64,000 nt of DNA from Mycolicibacterium sp. HK-90 (GCF_030486405.1 NZ_CP129613.1:4712001-4776000), one strand, 5' to 3'; shown: positions 17,565 to 26,384, counted from the first letter of the stretch. Notes: generated from the letters alone by a model not told the origin. Made by a program: numbers and translations.

Positions 17565-18160
17565 TGCCTCGCGACTGGTTGTCGGCGCGGCGGTCCGAAG
17601 TGGCCGCCGACCACATCCTCGACGCCGCCGACGCCCTGTTCAGCCAGCAGGACGCGGCGACCGTCGGCATGCACGAGATCGCCACGGCCGCAGGGTGTTC
17701 CCGTGCCACGCTGTACCGCTACTTCGAGAATCGCGACGCGCTCTACACCGCCTACGTGCACCGCGAGGCACGCCGGCTGTACCTCGACGTGAGCGAACAG
17801 GTGGCCGCGGTGGCCGATCCGGCGGAGCGGTTGATCGAGGGCGTGATCACGGCCCTGCGCGCGGTGCGCGAGAGCCCGGCACTGTCATCCTGGTTCGCCA
17901 CCACGCAGCGCCCGATCGGCGGTGAGATGGCCGAACACTCCGAGGTGATCCGGGCGCTCGTGGAAGGCTTCGTCCGCTCTCTCGCCGGGCCGGGCGCGAC
18001 GGGGCAGGCCGAGGACGAGGTGGGCCGTCGGGCCGGGTGGCTGGTGCGCATCATGGTGTCGCTGCTGGTCTTCCCCGGTGGCGACGAGTCCGACGAACGC
18101 GCCATGCTGGCCGAGTTCGTCGCCCCGCTGCTGATCCCGGCACAACAGCCCGTCGACTAG
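17564..18160 (+). CDS. TetR-family regulator (Rv1255c orthologue)
   Basis: 198 residues from the ATG at 17564, which overlaps the P450 stop as TGATG. The N-terminal helix-turn-helix reads ILDAADALFSQ..TVGMHEIATAAGCSRATLYRYFENRDALY, a standard TetR DNA-binding domain. The C-terminal ~130 residues form the ligand-binding helical region. Coupling to cyp130 suggests it senses the P450 substrate or a product and controls the promoter at about 16269-16320. Confidence 0.9.
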   Translation: MPRDWLSARRSEVAADHILDAADALFSQQDAATVGMHEIATAAGCSRATLYRYFENRDALYTAYVHREARRLYLDVSEQVAAVADPAERLIEGVITALRAVRESPALSSWFATTQRPIGGEMAEHSEVIRALVEGFVRSLAGPGATGQAEDEVGRRAGWLVRIMVSLLVFPGGDESDERAMLAEFVAPLLIPAQQPVD

Positions 18161-18206
18161 CGGGATTGCCGGGCGGGACGGGCCGGCCTGCCCCATACTT
18201 TCGAGT

Positions 18207-19043
18207 ATGGCCAGCCATCCGAGGCCACTGCCGCCACTGCCGGCCGTGACCAGCATTGCCGAGGTCGTCTCGGTCACCGACACGATCACCGACTGGGCGG
18301 TGGAAACCTCAAGCCGGCTGGGCTATTTCGCGGCCCTGTACAAGCGGATCACCATCGCCGTCGGTGTCGCGGTCGAGACCGGAGCATTCGAGGACGGCCC
18401 GCGGATGGACCGGCTCGACGCGGCGTTCGCGCAGCGCTACTTCGATGCGCTGAACGGGCACTTCCACCCGGGCCGGTATCCGCGGCCCACCCGGTCCTGG
18501 CGGGCCACCTTCGAGTGGGCCGAGAAACCTGAGCCGATCCTGGTCCAACACATGCTGGCCGGGGTCACCGCCCACATCGTGCTGGACCTGGGTATCGCGG
18601 CGCAGGGCATCGTCGGGTCGGGCCGATTACTCTCGCTGCGCAAAGATTTCGACACCATCAACGCGGTGCTGGCAAGCCAGATCGGCGGGGTGGTCAACGA
18701 CGTCAACGAACTGTCCCCGGCGCTGGCCGATCTCTACGCCGTGCTCAGACAGCACCAGATCTTCGTGATCAACGAAGCGATCAGATCCCTGCGTGACAGC
18801 GCATGGCGATTCGCCACCGTTCTGGCCCTCGAACCCAGCTTTGCCCGGCCGCCCACCATCTGGACGCGAGACCTGCAGGTCAGCCGGCAGGCACAAGCGG
18901 TGTTCGACCCGCCCAGCCTGGTCGGCGCCTTCGATCTGGCGGTCAAGGAGATCGCCGCGCGGGAGAGCCGAGACGTGGCGAAGAACGTCCGGGTGCTCGA
19001 CGAGATCGCCGCGACACCCGCGCCGATCCAGACGGTGCTTTGA
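18207..19043 (+). CDS. DUF5995 family protein
   Basis: 278 residues, largely helical and without a signal peptide. The block LGYFAALYKRITIAVG...MDRLDAAFAQRYFDAL and LVQHMLAGVTAHIVLDLGIA, with its histidine-rich centre (H..H..D), is the recognisable DUF5995 core, which may bind metal. Function is unknown. A -10-like CATACT about 9 bases before the ATG suggests a leaderless transcript. It has no counterpart at this point in the M. tuberculosis order. Confidence 0.7.
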   Translation: MASHPRPLPPLPAVTSIAEVVSVTDTITDWAVETSSRLGYFAALYKRITIAVGVAVETGAFEDGPRMDRLDAAFAQRYFDALNGHFHPGRYPRPTRSWRATFEWAEKPEPILVQHMLAGVTAHIVLDLGIAAQGIVGSGRLLSLRKDFDTINAVLASQIGGVVNDVNELSPALADLYAVLRQHQIFVINEAIRSLRDSAWRFATVLALEPSFARPPTIWTRDLQVSRQAQAVFDPPSLVGAFDLAVKEIAARESRDVAKNVRVLDEIAATPAPIQTVL

Positions 19044-19061
19044 CAATGGGACGCCGCGGCG

Positions 19062-19772
19062 TCAGGCCACCCAGTACGCCTGCGCCTTGATGGATCTGCG
19101 CGGGATGCCGTACTCCTCGCGGAAGACGCGCGCCACCGCGCGGGTGGTGCGGTTGTTGCAGGCAACCCAGCCGAAGTGATCGGCGGCATCGAATGCCGAT
19201 GCGGTGACGGCGTCGAGCAGATCCTCGTCGTTTCGGTCCACCCAGGTGATCTCGACGTCACCGGTGACGGGGAGCTCGCGGTCGTCGTCATGGCCGGCTT
19301 CTAGGAAGACCCGGGCCGGGGCGTCCCCGATCGCGTCCAGCAGGGAGTTGATGGCCGACAGCGACGCGGTGTCGCCGACGATGACGTATCCGGCCGGCGC
19401 GGGTTCGGGCAGCGCGAAGTTGCTGCCCAGCACTGTCACCTCCAGCACGTCACCGGGCTCGGCAGCACGGGCCCAGCGGGTCGCGATACCGTCGTGCATC
19501 GCGAAATCGATGTCAACGGTTCCGGCCTGCGGATCGGCGTTGACCAGGGTGTAGCCGCGCTGATGGGCCTTGCCGCCGTCGGGAAACCAGCCCCGCACCC
19601 ACATCGTCGGGTGCACCCGCTGCTCGGCGAGCAGCCGCTGCGCGTCGAAGTGCAATCTGAGGTAGTTCGGCGTGAGCTCGGTGCGGCCCGAAACCGTCAG
19701 CTCGTAATCACCGCCCCGCCAGAGTTTGACCAGGGCTCCTTCCAGCCCGCGCGACGCCTTCTGCTGGCTCAT
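19062..19772 (-). CDS. Siderophore-interacting flavoprotein (SIP/ViuB family)
   Basis: 236 residues. The FAD-binding beta-barrel carries the RGYTLVNAD motif (RxYT) near 80-90, and the NAD(P)H-binding half contains VIGDTASLSAINSLL. The C-terminus GWVACNNRTTRAVARVFREEYGIPR...KAQAYW is the conserved SIP ending. These cytosolic reductases release iron from ferric siderophores by reducing it to Fe(II). A strong GGGAGG precedes the ATG at 19772. An IdeR box 21 bases upstream makes iron-starvation induction very likely. It is the last gene of a co-directional run with an amine N-hydroxylase. Confidence 0.9.
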   Translation of the reverse strand: MSQQKASRGLEGALVKLWRGGDYELTVSGRTELTPNYLRLHFDAQRLLAEQRVHPTMWVRGWFPDGGKAHQRGYTLVNADPQAGTVDIDFAMHDGIATRWARAAEPGDVLEVTVLGSNFALPEPAPAGYVIVGDTASLSAINSLLDAIGDAPARVFLEAGHDDDRELPVTGDVEITWVDRNDEDLLDAVTASAFDAADHFGWVACNNRTTRAVARVFREEYGIPRRSIKAQAYWVA

Positions 19773-19792
19773 GCATGCCTCCCGTGAACGTG

Positions 19793-19811
19793 TTAGGTAA
19801 GCATACCCTAA
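19793..19811. promoter_or_regulatory. IdeR iron box upstream of the siderophore-interacting protein gene
   Basis: TTAGGTAAGCATACCCTAA matches the 19-bp IdeR consensus (TTAGGTTAGGCTAACCTAA) at nearly all symmetric positions. On the minus strand the box overlaps a -10-like TATGCT (19800-19805) 27 bases before the ATG. Fe-IdeR would therefore block transcription when iron is plentiful. Confidence 0.88.
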
Positions 19812-19831
19812 GTTCATTCTCGGACTTCAGC

Positions 19832-21061
19832 CTACCCGTACAGGGCTGCCGCGATCTCCCCCGCCCGGACCGCCACGTTGGAGAGCAGCGTCGCGCCCAG
19901 CCCATGCGTGTGCTCGACCGTCGCACCGTTGAGAAAGATGTCTCCGGGCGCGCCGGACGTCGACGCCAGTCGATAGTCACGACCGACGACCGGACGGCCC
20001 CGATCGTCGAACTCGTAGTGCTCGGCCACGTCCCCGAGGAAAGCCGCGACATCCATCGGTGCGTAGCCGGTCGCGTACACCACCGCGTCGCAGTCCAGCT
20101 TCTCGGTGGATCCGTCGGCCAAGCCGGTGATCGTGACCCGGACGGCCTCGGCATGCTCCTCGACCCCGGTGATCGCCGAGGCCTTGTGCATCCGCAGCCG
20201 ATGGCGGCCCGAGACTTTTTCGGCGTACTCGCGGTCATACAGATCCTCGATCAGCTCCGGCTCCACCGCGGAGTAATTCGATGAGCGGTGATAGCCGAGT
20301 AGGCGCTCGCGGACCTGTTCGTCGGCTCCGTAGAACACGTCGACCGTCGACGGGTCGAATATCCGATTGGCGAATGCGCTGTCGTCGGCCACGCTGTATC
20401 CGTATCGGGTGAACACCGAATGTACCTGCGCGCGTGGGTAGCTACGGTGCAGGAATGCCACCACCTCGGCCGCGCTCTGCCCCGCGCCGACGACCACGAA
20501 GCGCGATGCCGCAGGAGCAGGCAGCCCGGCCAGGCCGGGCAGCAGACTGTGACTGTGCCACTGTCGGCGGCTCGGCCGCACCGCCTCGGGGAGCACGGGA
20601 TGCAACCCGGTCCCGATCACCAATGTGCTCGCCGAAAACCGCTGCCCATGCGCGGTGTGCACCACAAACCCGACGCCGGAGTCTGCCGCCGCCACCGCGA
20701 CCACTCGGCTGTCGTAGTGCACATCGTCGGCGAAATGGCCTGCCGCCCAGTCCAGGTAATCGTGGAACTCGAGCCGGCTGGGGAAGACGTTGTGGCGGCC
20801 GATGAAATCGATGAGCCGGCCGTGTTCGCTGAGATAGTTGACAAAGGTGAACTCACTCTTGGTGTTCCGCAGTGTCACCAAATCCTTGAGGAACGGGATC
20901 TGCATGCGCGAGCCCGGCAGCAGCATGTCCCGATGCCAGCCGAACCGCGGCTGGGTCTCCAGGAACGTGGCCCGGCGGTCGCGTTCGGTCAGAGCGATGG
21001 CGAGGGCGAGATTGGCGGGGCCGAAACCCACCCCTGTCACCGGCGCGTCAAGTGTGGACAC
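19832..21061 (-). CDS. L-lysine/L-ornithine N-monooxygenase, MbtG/SidA-like
   Basis: 409 residues from a GTG at 21061. The FAD motif is GVGFGPANL (residues 10-18), the NADPH motif GAGQSAAEVVAF lies near 190, and the C-terminal ATGYAPM is diagnostic of class B N-hydroxylating monooxygenases. Blocks such as MQIPFLKDLVTLRNTKSEFTF and SVADDSAFANRIFDP fit the lysine/ornithine group that makes hydroxamate precursors. It hydroxylates a side-chain amine using NADPH and O2. No mycobactin synthetase genes are nearby, so it is likely an additional copy beside the canonical mbtG. It overlaps the GNAT gene by 14 bases and so is translationally coupled to it. Confidence 0.87.
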   Translation of the reverse strand: MSTLDAPVTGVGFGPANLALAIALTERDRRATFLETQPRFGWHRDMLLPGSRMQIPFLKDLVTLRNTKSEFTFVNYLSEHGRLIDFIGRHNVFPSRLEFHDYLDWAAGHFADDVHYDSRVVAVAAADSGVGFVVHTAHGQRFSASTLVIGTGLHPVLPEAVRPSRRQWHSHSLLPGLAGLPAPAASRFVVVGAGQSAAEVVAFLHRSYPRAQVHSVFTRYGYSVADDSAFANRIFDPSTVDVFYGADEQVRERLLGYHRSSNYSAVEPELIEDLYDREYAEKVSGRHRLRMHKASAITGVEEHAEAVRVTITGLADGSTEKLDCDAVVYATGYAPMDVAAFLGDVAEHYEFDDRGRPVVGRDYRLASTSGAPGDIFLNGATVEHTHGLGATLLSNVAVRAGEIAAALYG

Positions 21062-21878
21062 GAGCGCGGGTCAATCGTTGCAAATAGCTGTCCCGCACCA
21101 TGTTCCGGTTGATCAGGACGACGAAATCGGCCATGTCGAAGTCTGGATCATACGACGGCTCACCGCAGATCACGCCGCCGATCCGCAAACTGCCCGCCAC
21201 CATCGGCGGCAACCGAACACGGCCGGGATCGGGTAGCTCATCGAGACTCAACCCATTGACCCGCACCGGGTTTCGCGGCGTCACCCGGAAATCGTCAGGC
21301 GCCCGGCTGTCGCGGAGCGCGGCATCGCGCACTCCTCGCACCAATGCCCCGCGTGGGCCACCACCCTCCATCCGCACCGAGAGACAACCGATGGCCCACT
21401 GGTATCCGGTCAGCTCCTGATAGCGCAGGATGCCGGCCCACAGCAGGGCCACCACCGCCCCGCTGCGATGATCCGGATGCACACTCACCCGACCCAACTC
21501 GACCAGCGACGGGCGCAACCGATCCAGACCCGGACTCATGTCGAATATGGTGTCGGCGAATATTCCACCTGCTGCCCGCGCGCCGTCCGGCGGCAGCAAC
21601 CGATAGCAGCCCACGATCTGGCCGGTGGCCTCGTCCCGGGCCAGCAGATGGTTGCTGTGCGCGTCGAACTGGTCGACATCGATCATCTCGCCGGTCAACG
21701 TTCCTCGCACCGCCTGCGGCAGGGCCGCACCCATCTCCTCGGCGAAGGTCTGGTAGCGCAACCGCTGAGCGGCCTCGACCTCGAGCGGATCGGCAGAGAG
21801 CAGAATGGTGTAGCGACCGGAATCGGTCGCCGGGATGAGCACATCCCCAGCCCTCATAGTTTGCCAACGTAGACTCAT
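21048..21878 (-). CDS. OlsB-like GNAT N-acyltransferase (COG3176 type)
   Basis: 276 residues. The segments EVEAAQRLRYQTFAEEMGA, IDVDQFDAHSNHLLARDEATGQIVGCYRLLPP and LVELGRVSVHPDHRSGAVVALLW follow the pattern of OlsB/hemolysin-like GNAT enzymes. Those transfer a 3-hydroxyacyl group from acyl-ACP to the alpha-amine of ornithine, the first step to ornithine lipids. It has no membrane segment. Its stop region overlaps the start of the MbtG-like N-hydroxylase, which suggests both act on one amino-acid scaffold. The usual second acyltransferase OlsA is not adjacent. An internal ATG at 21857 is an alternative start. The substrate is inference. Confidence 0.75.
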   Translation of the reverse strand: MSLRWQTMRAGDVLIPATDSGRYTILLSADPLEVEAAQRLRYQTFAEEMGAALPQAVRGTLTGEMIDVDQFDAHSNHLLARDEATGQIVGCYRLLPPDGARAAGGIFADTIFDMSPGLDRLRPSLVELGRVSVHPDHRSGAVVALLWAGILRYQELTGYQWAIGCLSVRMEGGGPRGALVRGVRDAALRDSRAPDDFRVTPRNPVRVNGLSLDELPDPGRVRLPPMVAGSLRIGGVICGEPSYDPDFDMADFVVLINRNMVRDSYLQRLTRARVHT

Positions 21879-21937
21879 TGTCGGCGACGCGCACGATGAT
21901 TCGCCATACCGATCCGCGGTGCGACGTCGACGTCAAT

Positions 21938-23347
21938 TCATGCCGCGGCCGGATCAGCAACAATCAGACGCCGGGCGATTCCGATCAGAACGACGACCAC
22001 GATGAGGCCGGCAGTTGCCGCGCCCGCAGCCACCACCAGGGCGTCCTGCAATCCGGCCGCACTGGTGGCACGGTCCATCCCGGGGCCGTCGCCGCCGTGC
22101 CTGCCGAACAACTCGCCGAGGCCGGCGACCCCGGCGAGAATTCCGACCTGACGGACGGTACTGACTGTGCCGGTTGCCATTCCGGCGTCCTCGACCCGCA
22201 CGAACTGCAACGCGGCCTCCGATGTCAGCGCCGCGAGGCCGCCGAGACCGATACCGGCCACCACCGAACCGGCGATGAAATGCGTCCACTCGGTGGCCGC
22301 CGTGACATCCGTCATCAGCCACAGCCCCATCGCGATCAACGCCACGCACGCCGGGATCGCCACCGGCACCGCCACCGCCCGGCGGGCCGCGAACATCGCG
22401 GCAGGAGCACCCAGCACGATCGCCACCGTCAGCGGCAGTGCCCGCACTCCAGCCTCAAATGCACTGAAGCCCAGGGTGTTCATGAAGTACAGCGCCAGAT
22501 AGTTCGTCGTGGCCATCAGCGTCGCTGCCGACACGAATGCCGCCAGTGCCACACCGGCGAATCCGGGCCGGCGCAGCACCGACATGTCCAGCATCGGCTC
22601 GGCGACGCGCATCTCCCACCGCACGAAGACCACCATGGCGATCACGCAGAAGCCGCTCAGGACGCCCACGAGCGGCCCGCGCCAGTCGTACCGGTCGCCT
22701 TCGATCAACACATACACGCCGCTGAACAGTGCGGCCGACAACACCACCGTGCCGACGATGTCGACCGGACGAACCTGCGCGGCACGGTTTTCCGGGATGT
22801 AGACCGCACCGATCAACAATGCCGCCAGCCCGATCGGCACGTTGACCAGAAAGATGGCCGGCCAGCCGAAGCGATCGACCAGGGCGCCACCCAACAACGG
22901 ACCCACCGCCCCGCCCGCGCCCATGACCGCGCCGTAGATCGCGATCGCGACCGCCCGGCCCCGCCCCTCCGGATAGACCGCGGCGATCAACGGCAACGAC
23001 ACACCGAGCAGGACCGCGCCGGCCGCGCCCTGCACGGAGCGGGTCAGGTTCAACATCTCGATGCTGTCGGCCCGCGCGCACCCCACCGACGCCAGCGTGA
23101 ACACCACCATCCCGCCGAGATACAGCCGCCGCCGACCGAGCCGGTCACCCACGGTCGCGGCGGTGAGCAACAGCCCCGCCATCGGCAGCGCGTACGCGTC
23201 CACCACCCACTGCAGCCCGTTGAGCCCTGCCCCGAGCGAGGCTTGAATGTCGGCCAGCGCCGCCGAGACGATCGTCATGTCCAGCAGCAGCATGAACACG
23301 GCGAGGCAGACAGCCAGCAGCGTCAGGTGCTGCCGGCTGCCGGTCAC
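21938..23347 (-). CDS. MFS transporter, DHA2 (EmrB/QacA) 14-TM type
   Basis: 469 residues with about 14 predicted membrane segments. Conserved MFS motifs include LDMTIVSAALADIQ in TM1, GDRLGRRRLYLGG after TM2 and the antiporter motif region GAVGPLLGGAL in TM5. It exports small amphipathic molecules by proton antiport. Its ATG overlaps the acyltransferase stop by 4 bases, and the GNAT acyltransferase follows after 59 bases. Position in this run makes it a candidate exporter for the product of the N-hydroxylase/acyltransferase pair, but a general drug pump is equally possible. Confidence 0.85.
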   Translation of the reverse strand: MTGSRQHLTLLAVCLAVFMLLLDMTIVSAALADIQASLGAGLNGLQWVVDAYALPMAGLLLTAATVGDRLGRRRLYLGGMVVFTLASVGCARADSIEMLNLTRSVQGAAGAVLLGVSLPLIAAVYPEGRGRAVAIAIYGAVMGAGGAVGPLLGGALVDRFGWPAIFLVNVPIGLAALLIGAVYIPENRAAQVRPVDIVGTVVLSAALFSGVYVLIEGDRYDWRGPLVGVLSGFCVIAMVVFVRWEMRVAEPMLDMSVLRRPGFAGVALAAFVSAATLMATTNYLALYFMNTLGFSAFEAGVRALPLTVAIVLGAPAAMFAARRAVAVPVAIPACVALIAMGLWLMTDVTAATEWTHFIAGSVVAGIGLGGLAALTSEAALQFVRVEDAGMATGTVSTVRQVGILAGVAGLGELFGRHGGDGPGMDRATSAAGLQDALVVAAGAATAGLIVVVVLIGIARRLIVADPAAA

Positions 23348-24522
23348 GAACGTACCCGGGTGAACCGGTGCAGCAGCCAGGCGGCCGGGATGGTGAATGC
23401 CATGGTGAGCACGAACAGGCTGATCATCGACCCCGTGTAGACCGGATCACGCATGACCTCGACCATCACCAGCTCCATGATCATCAGGTGGATCAGGAAG
23501 ATCTCGTAGGAGATCTCGCCGAGGAAGACCATCGGCCGGGAGGCCAGGAACCGGTTGTACCAACCGTGGTCCCCGAGCGCGGGCGGCGCCACCAACAGTG
23601 CCGCGATCACCGCGTAGAAGAACGTCTTGACCAACGCCTCACTGAGCTTGGCCGGCGACGTGGTGGGCTCGCCCGCGAGCGGCGTCGACGCGATGAAATA
23701 ACACACCACGGCCAACGGCACACACACCACGGCGTAGCCGCGCACCTTGAGTTGCCCCAGCACCGTCAGCGCCATGCCGGCCACGAACCAGGCCAGGTAC
23801 GTGGGCAGCCACAACCGGGCTCCGTCGGGCAGACCGGTCGCGTCGTGCACGATCCACAGCCACAGCGGCGACACCGCCGCCAACAACGCCAGCCCGAAGA
23901 ACAACAGACCCGGTCGCCAGCGCCGCCGGCACACCACCACCAGCAGCAGATAGGCCAGCAGCGGCAGCACCACGTAGAACGCCGCCTCCACCGCCAGGCT
24001 CCACATCTGGGTCAGGCCCTGGTGCAGATAGGAGAACAGGTAGTTGTCGGTGTAGATCTGGGTCAGCGTCAGATTGCGGAACAGTCCGACCCAGGTGTGG
24101 CCGGGGTTCGGCCCGCCGGTGCGAAAGTGGTAGAGCAGGTAGGCGATCAGCACCGTCACCACATAGGCCGGCATGATGCGTCGCACCCGGTGCCAGGCGT
24201 AGCGGCGCACCGACGGCGCCTGCCCCGCTGTCGCTGCCGCTGGATCTGATCCGCGGCTCGCCGCGGCTACCCAGGGCCGGAACAACAGGAACCCGCTCAG
24301 CACGAAGAAGATCGGCACACCGATCTCGGCGCGCGACAACACCAGGCCCAGATATCCCTGCGGGTACTTGCCCGTGGTGTACGCCGCGTGCGTCACCACC
24401 ACCAGGATGGCGGCCACCGCGCGGATTCCGGTCAGCGAGGCAACGCGGGTCGACGTCGGGGTGTCGACCGACTCAAGACCACCCTGCTCCGACGGCCCCT
24501 TCACACTTCTGGAGACCGTCAC
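23344..24522 (-). CDS. Acyltransferase-3 family membrane protein (Rv1254 orthologue)
   Basis: 392 residues. The N-terminal block SLTGIRAVAAILVVVTHAAY (catalytic His) and GVPIFFVLSGFLLFRPW are signature regions of the OafA/NolL-type acyltransferase-3 family. About ten membrane segments follow. These enzymes move acetyl or other acyl groups onto surface sugars or lipids. It starts 4 bases inside the deaD stop and its own stop overlaps the MFS start, so all three are translationally coupled. The deaD-acyltransferase pair is conserved in M. tuberculosis, whereas the downstream genes are not. Confidence 0.88.
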   Translation of the reverse strand: MTVSRSVKGPSEQGGLESVDTPTSTRVASLTGIRAVAAILVVVTHAAYTTGKYPQGYLGLVLSRAEIGVPIFFVLSGFLLFRPWVAAASRGSDPAAATAGQAPSVRRYAWHRVRRIMPAYVVTVLIAYLLYHFRTGGPNPGHTWVGLFRNLTLTQIYTDNYLFSYLHQGLTQMWSLAVEAAFYVVLPLLAYLLLVVVCRRRWRPGLLFFGLALLAAVSPLWLWIVHDATGLPDGARLWLPTYLAWFVAGMALTVLGQLKVRGYAVVCVPLAVVCYFIASTPLAGEPTTSPAKLSEALVKTFFYAVIAALLVAPPALGDHGWYNRFLASRPMVFLGEISYEIFLIHLMIMELVMVEVMRDPVYTGSMISLFVLTMAFTIPAAWLLHRFTRVRS

Positions 24523-26297
24523 TTCGTCTTCCGGTGCGGCTTCCCCGAACGGTCTTTGTTCTCGGATCGGCCCTTGTAGTCAGAACGGCCCTTGTACTCG
24601 GAACGGCCCTTGTACTCCCGGCGCGGTCCACGGTCGGCGCGCTCGTCCCGCTCCGGCGCCAGATTGATCAGCATGCCCGAGATGCGGGTGTTTTCCAGCG
24701 CCTTGAGCGTCTTGCTGGACAGCTTCTCCGGCAGCTCCACCAACGAGTAGTCCCCGCGAATGGTGATGTGGCCGAACTCGTTGCGGTGCAGCCCGCCCTC
24801 GTTGGCGATGGCGCCGACGATGTGGCCGGGCCCCACCTTGTGCCGCTTGCCGACCGAGATCCGGTACGTCGCCAGGCCCTCGCGCGGCGGACGCTCCTTG
24901 CGCGGGGGCCGCTCGCCACGATCGTCGCGATCCCGCTCCCGGCGCTTCTCCGGCGGCGGCTCGGTCATCAGGAACTCTTCGCCGTTGCGCGACTGCAACG
25001 CCAGTGCCGCGGCGATGTCGGCCATCGGCACGTCGTTCTCACGCTCGTAGTCCTCGATGATCCGGCGGAACAACTCGAGGCCCGGACCATTGAGCGCGTC
25101 GGTGATCGAGTCGCGGAACTTGGCGACCCGCTGCGCGTTGACGTCGTCGACACTGGGCAGCTCGGCCTCGATGACCTTCGACCGCGTGTGCTTCTCGATC
25201 GACTTGAGCAGATGACGTTCACGCGGGGTGACGAACAGCAGCGCGTGCCCGGACCGGCCGGCCCGGCCGGTGCGCCCGATACGGTGCACGTACGACTCGG
25301 TGTCGTGCGGGATGTCGTAGTTGACGACGTGCGAGATGCGCTCGACGTCCAGACCGCGCGCGGCGACGTCGGTGGCGATCAGGATGTCGATCGTGCCGTC
25401 CTTGAGCGCGGTGATCGTGCGCTCACGCTGTGCCTGGTTGATGTCGCCGTTGATGGCCGCGGCCGCGAAACCGCGGGCCTTGAGCCGCTCGGCGACCTCC
25501 TCGGTGGCCTGCTTGGTGCGGACGAACACGATCATCGCGTCGCCCTCTTCGACCTCGAGCACCCGCGTCAGCGCGTCCAGCTTGCGCGCTCCGGCCACCT
25601 GGATGAAGCGTTGGGTGATGTTCTCGGCGGTGGCGGTCTTGGCCTTGACCGTGACCTCCACCGGATCGTGCAGGTACTTGGTGGTGATCTTGCGGATGGC
25701 CGGCGGCATGGTGGCCGAGAACAGGGCCACCTGCTTGTACTCCGGGGTGTCGGCGAGGATCCGCTCGACCTCTTCGGCGAAGCCCATGGTGAGCATCTCG
25801 TCGGCCTCGTCGAGCACCAGGTAGTCCAGGTTCGAGAGGTCCAGTGTGCCGCGCTCGAGGTGGTCGATCACACGGCCCGGGGTGCCCACCACCACCTGCG
25901 CGCCGCGCCTCAACCCGGACAGCTGCACGGTGTAGGACGCGCCGCCGTAGATCGGCAGGACGTTGATCGCGGGCAGATGCGCGCCGTAGCGGCCGAATGC
26001 CTCGGCGACCTGCAATGCCAGCTCCCGCGTCGGCGCCAGCACCAGCGCCTGGGTGTTGCGGCTGGTGGTGTCGATCTTCGACAGGATCGGGATGGCGAAG
26101 GCCGCGGTCTTGCCGGTACCGGTCTGGGCCAGTCCGACGACATCGGAGCCGGCCAGCATGGCCGGGATGGTCGCGGCTTGGATCGCCGAGGGCGACTCGT
26201 ACCCGACTTCGGTGACAGCTTGTAGCACCGCAGGGTGAATCTGCAGGTCGGCAAATGTCGGGGCGGCGTCCCCCGGATCCGGGTCTGGCGAGGTCAT
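24519..26297 (-). CDS. deaD: DEAD-box ATP-dependent RNA helicase DeaD (Rv1253 orthologue)
   Basis: 592 residues. Helicase motifs appear in order: the Q-motif region, AQTGTGKT (I), PTRELA (Ia), GGASY, TPGRVIDH (Ib), VLDEADEM (II), SAT (III), ATDVAARGLD and HRIGRTGRAG (VI). A DbpA-like RNA-binding domain follows (YRISVGKRHKVGPGHIVGAI). The basic tail contains a repeated RSEYKG-like hexapeptide. It unwinds structured RNA in ribosome assembly and cold adaptation. It is divergent from lprE and heads a tightly coupled run with the acyltransferase and MFS genes. Confidence 0.93.
   Translation of the reverse strand: MTSPDPDPGDAAPTFADLQIHPAVLQAVTEVGYESPSAIQAATIPAMLAGSDVVGLAQTGTGKTAAFAIPILSKIDTTSRNTQALVLAPTRELALQVAEAFGRYGAHLPAINVLPIYGGASYTVQLSGLRRGAQVVVGTPGRVIDHLERGTLDLSNLDYLVLDEADEMLTMGFAEEVERILADTPEYKQVALFSATMPPAIRKITTKYLHDPVEVTVKAKTATAENITQRFIQVAGARKLDALTRVLEVEEGDAMIVFVRTKQATEEVAERLKARGFAAAAINGDINQAQRERTITALKDGTIDILIATDVAARGLDVERISHVVNYDIPHDTESYVHRIGRTGRAGRSGHALLFVTPRERHLLKSIEKHTRSKVIEAELPSVDDVNAQRVAKFRDSITDALNGPGLELFRRIIEDYERENDVPMADIAAALALQSRNGEEFLMTEPPPEKRRERDRDDRGERPPRKERPPREGLATYRISVGKRHKVGPGHIVGAIANEGGLHRNEFGHITIRGDYSLVELPEKLSSKTLKALENTRISGMLINLAPERDERADRGPRREYKGRSEYKGRSDYKGRSENKDRSGKPHRKTK
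24547..24618 (-). repeat. 18-bp in-frame tandem repeat encoding the DeaD C-terminal tail
   Basis: Four consecutive 18-base units start at 24547, 24565, 24583 and 24601. The last two differ at one base (GAACGGCCCTTGTACTC core). Each encodes a hexapeptide of the pattern Y/N-K-G/D-R-S-D/E, giving a basic, RNA-binding-like tail. Copy number may vary between strains because the unit is a multiple of three. Confidence 0.85.
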
Positions 26298-26384
26298 CGG
26301 TTCAGAAGTCTAGTGCCAATCAGGCCGATCCCCCGCCGCGCGCCTGCACAAACCCGCGGCGGGGTCGAGGTAGGTTGCGCAACT

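Noticed and set aside
21878..23440. 520-residue plus-strand open frame
   Set aside because: Histidine/arginine-rich antisense of the MFS gene on the minus strand. No domain and no codon bias support.
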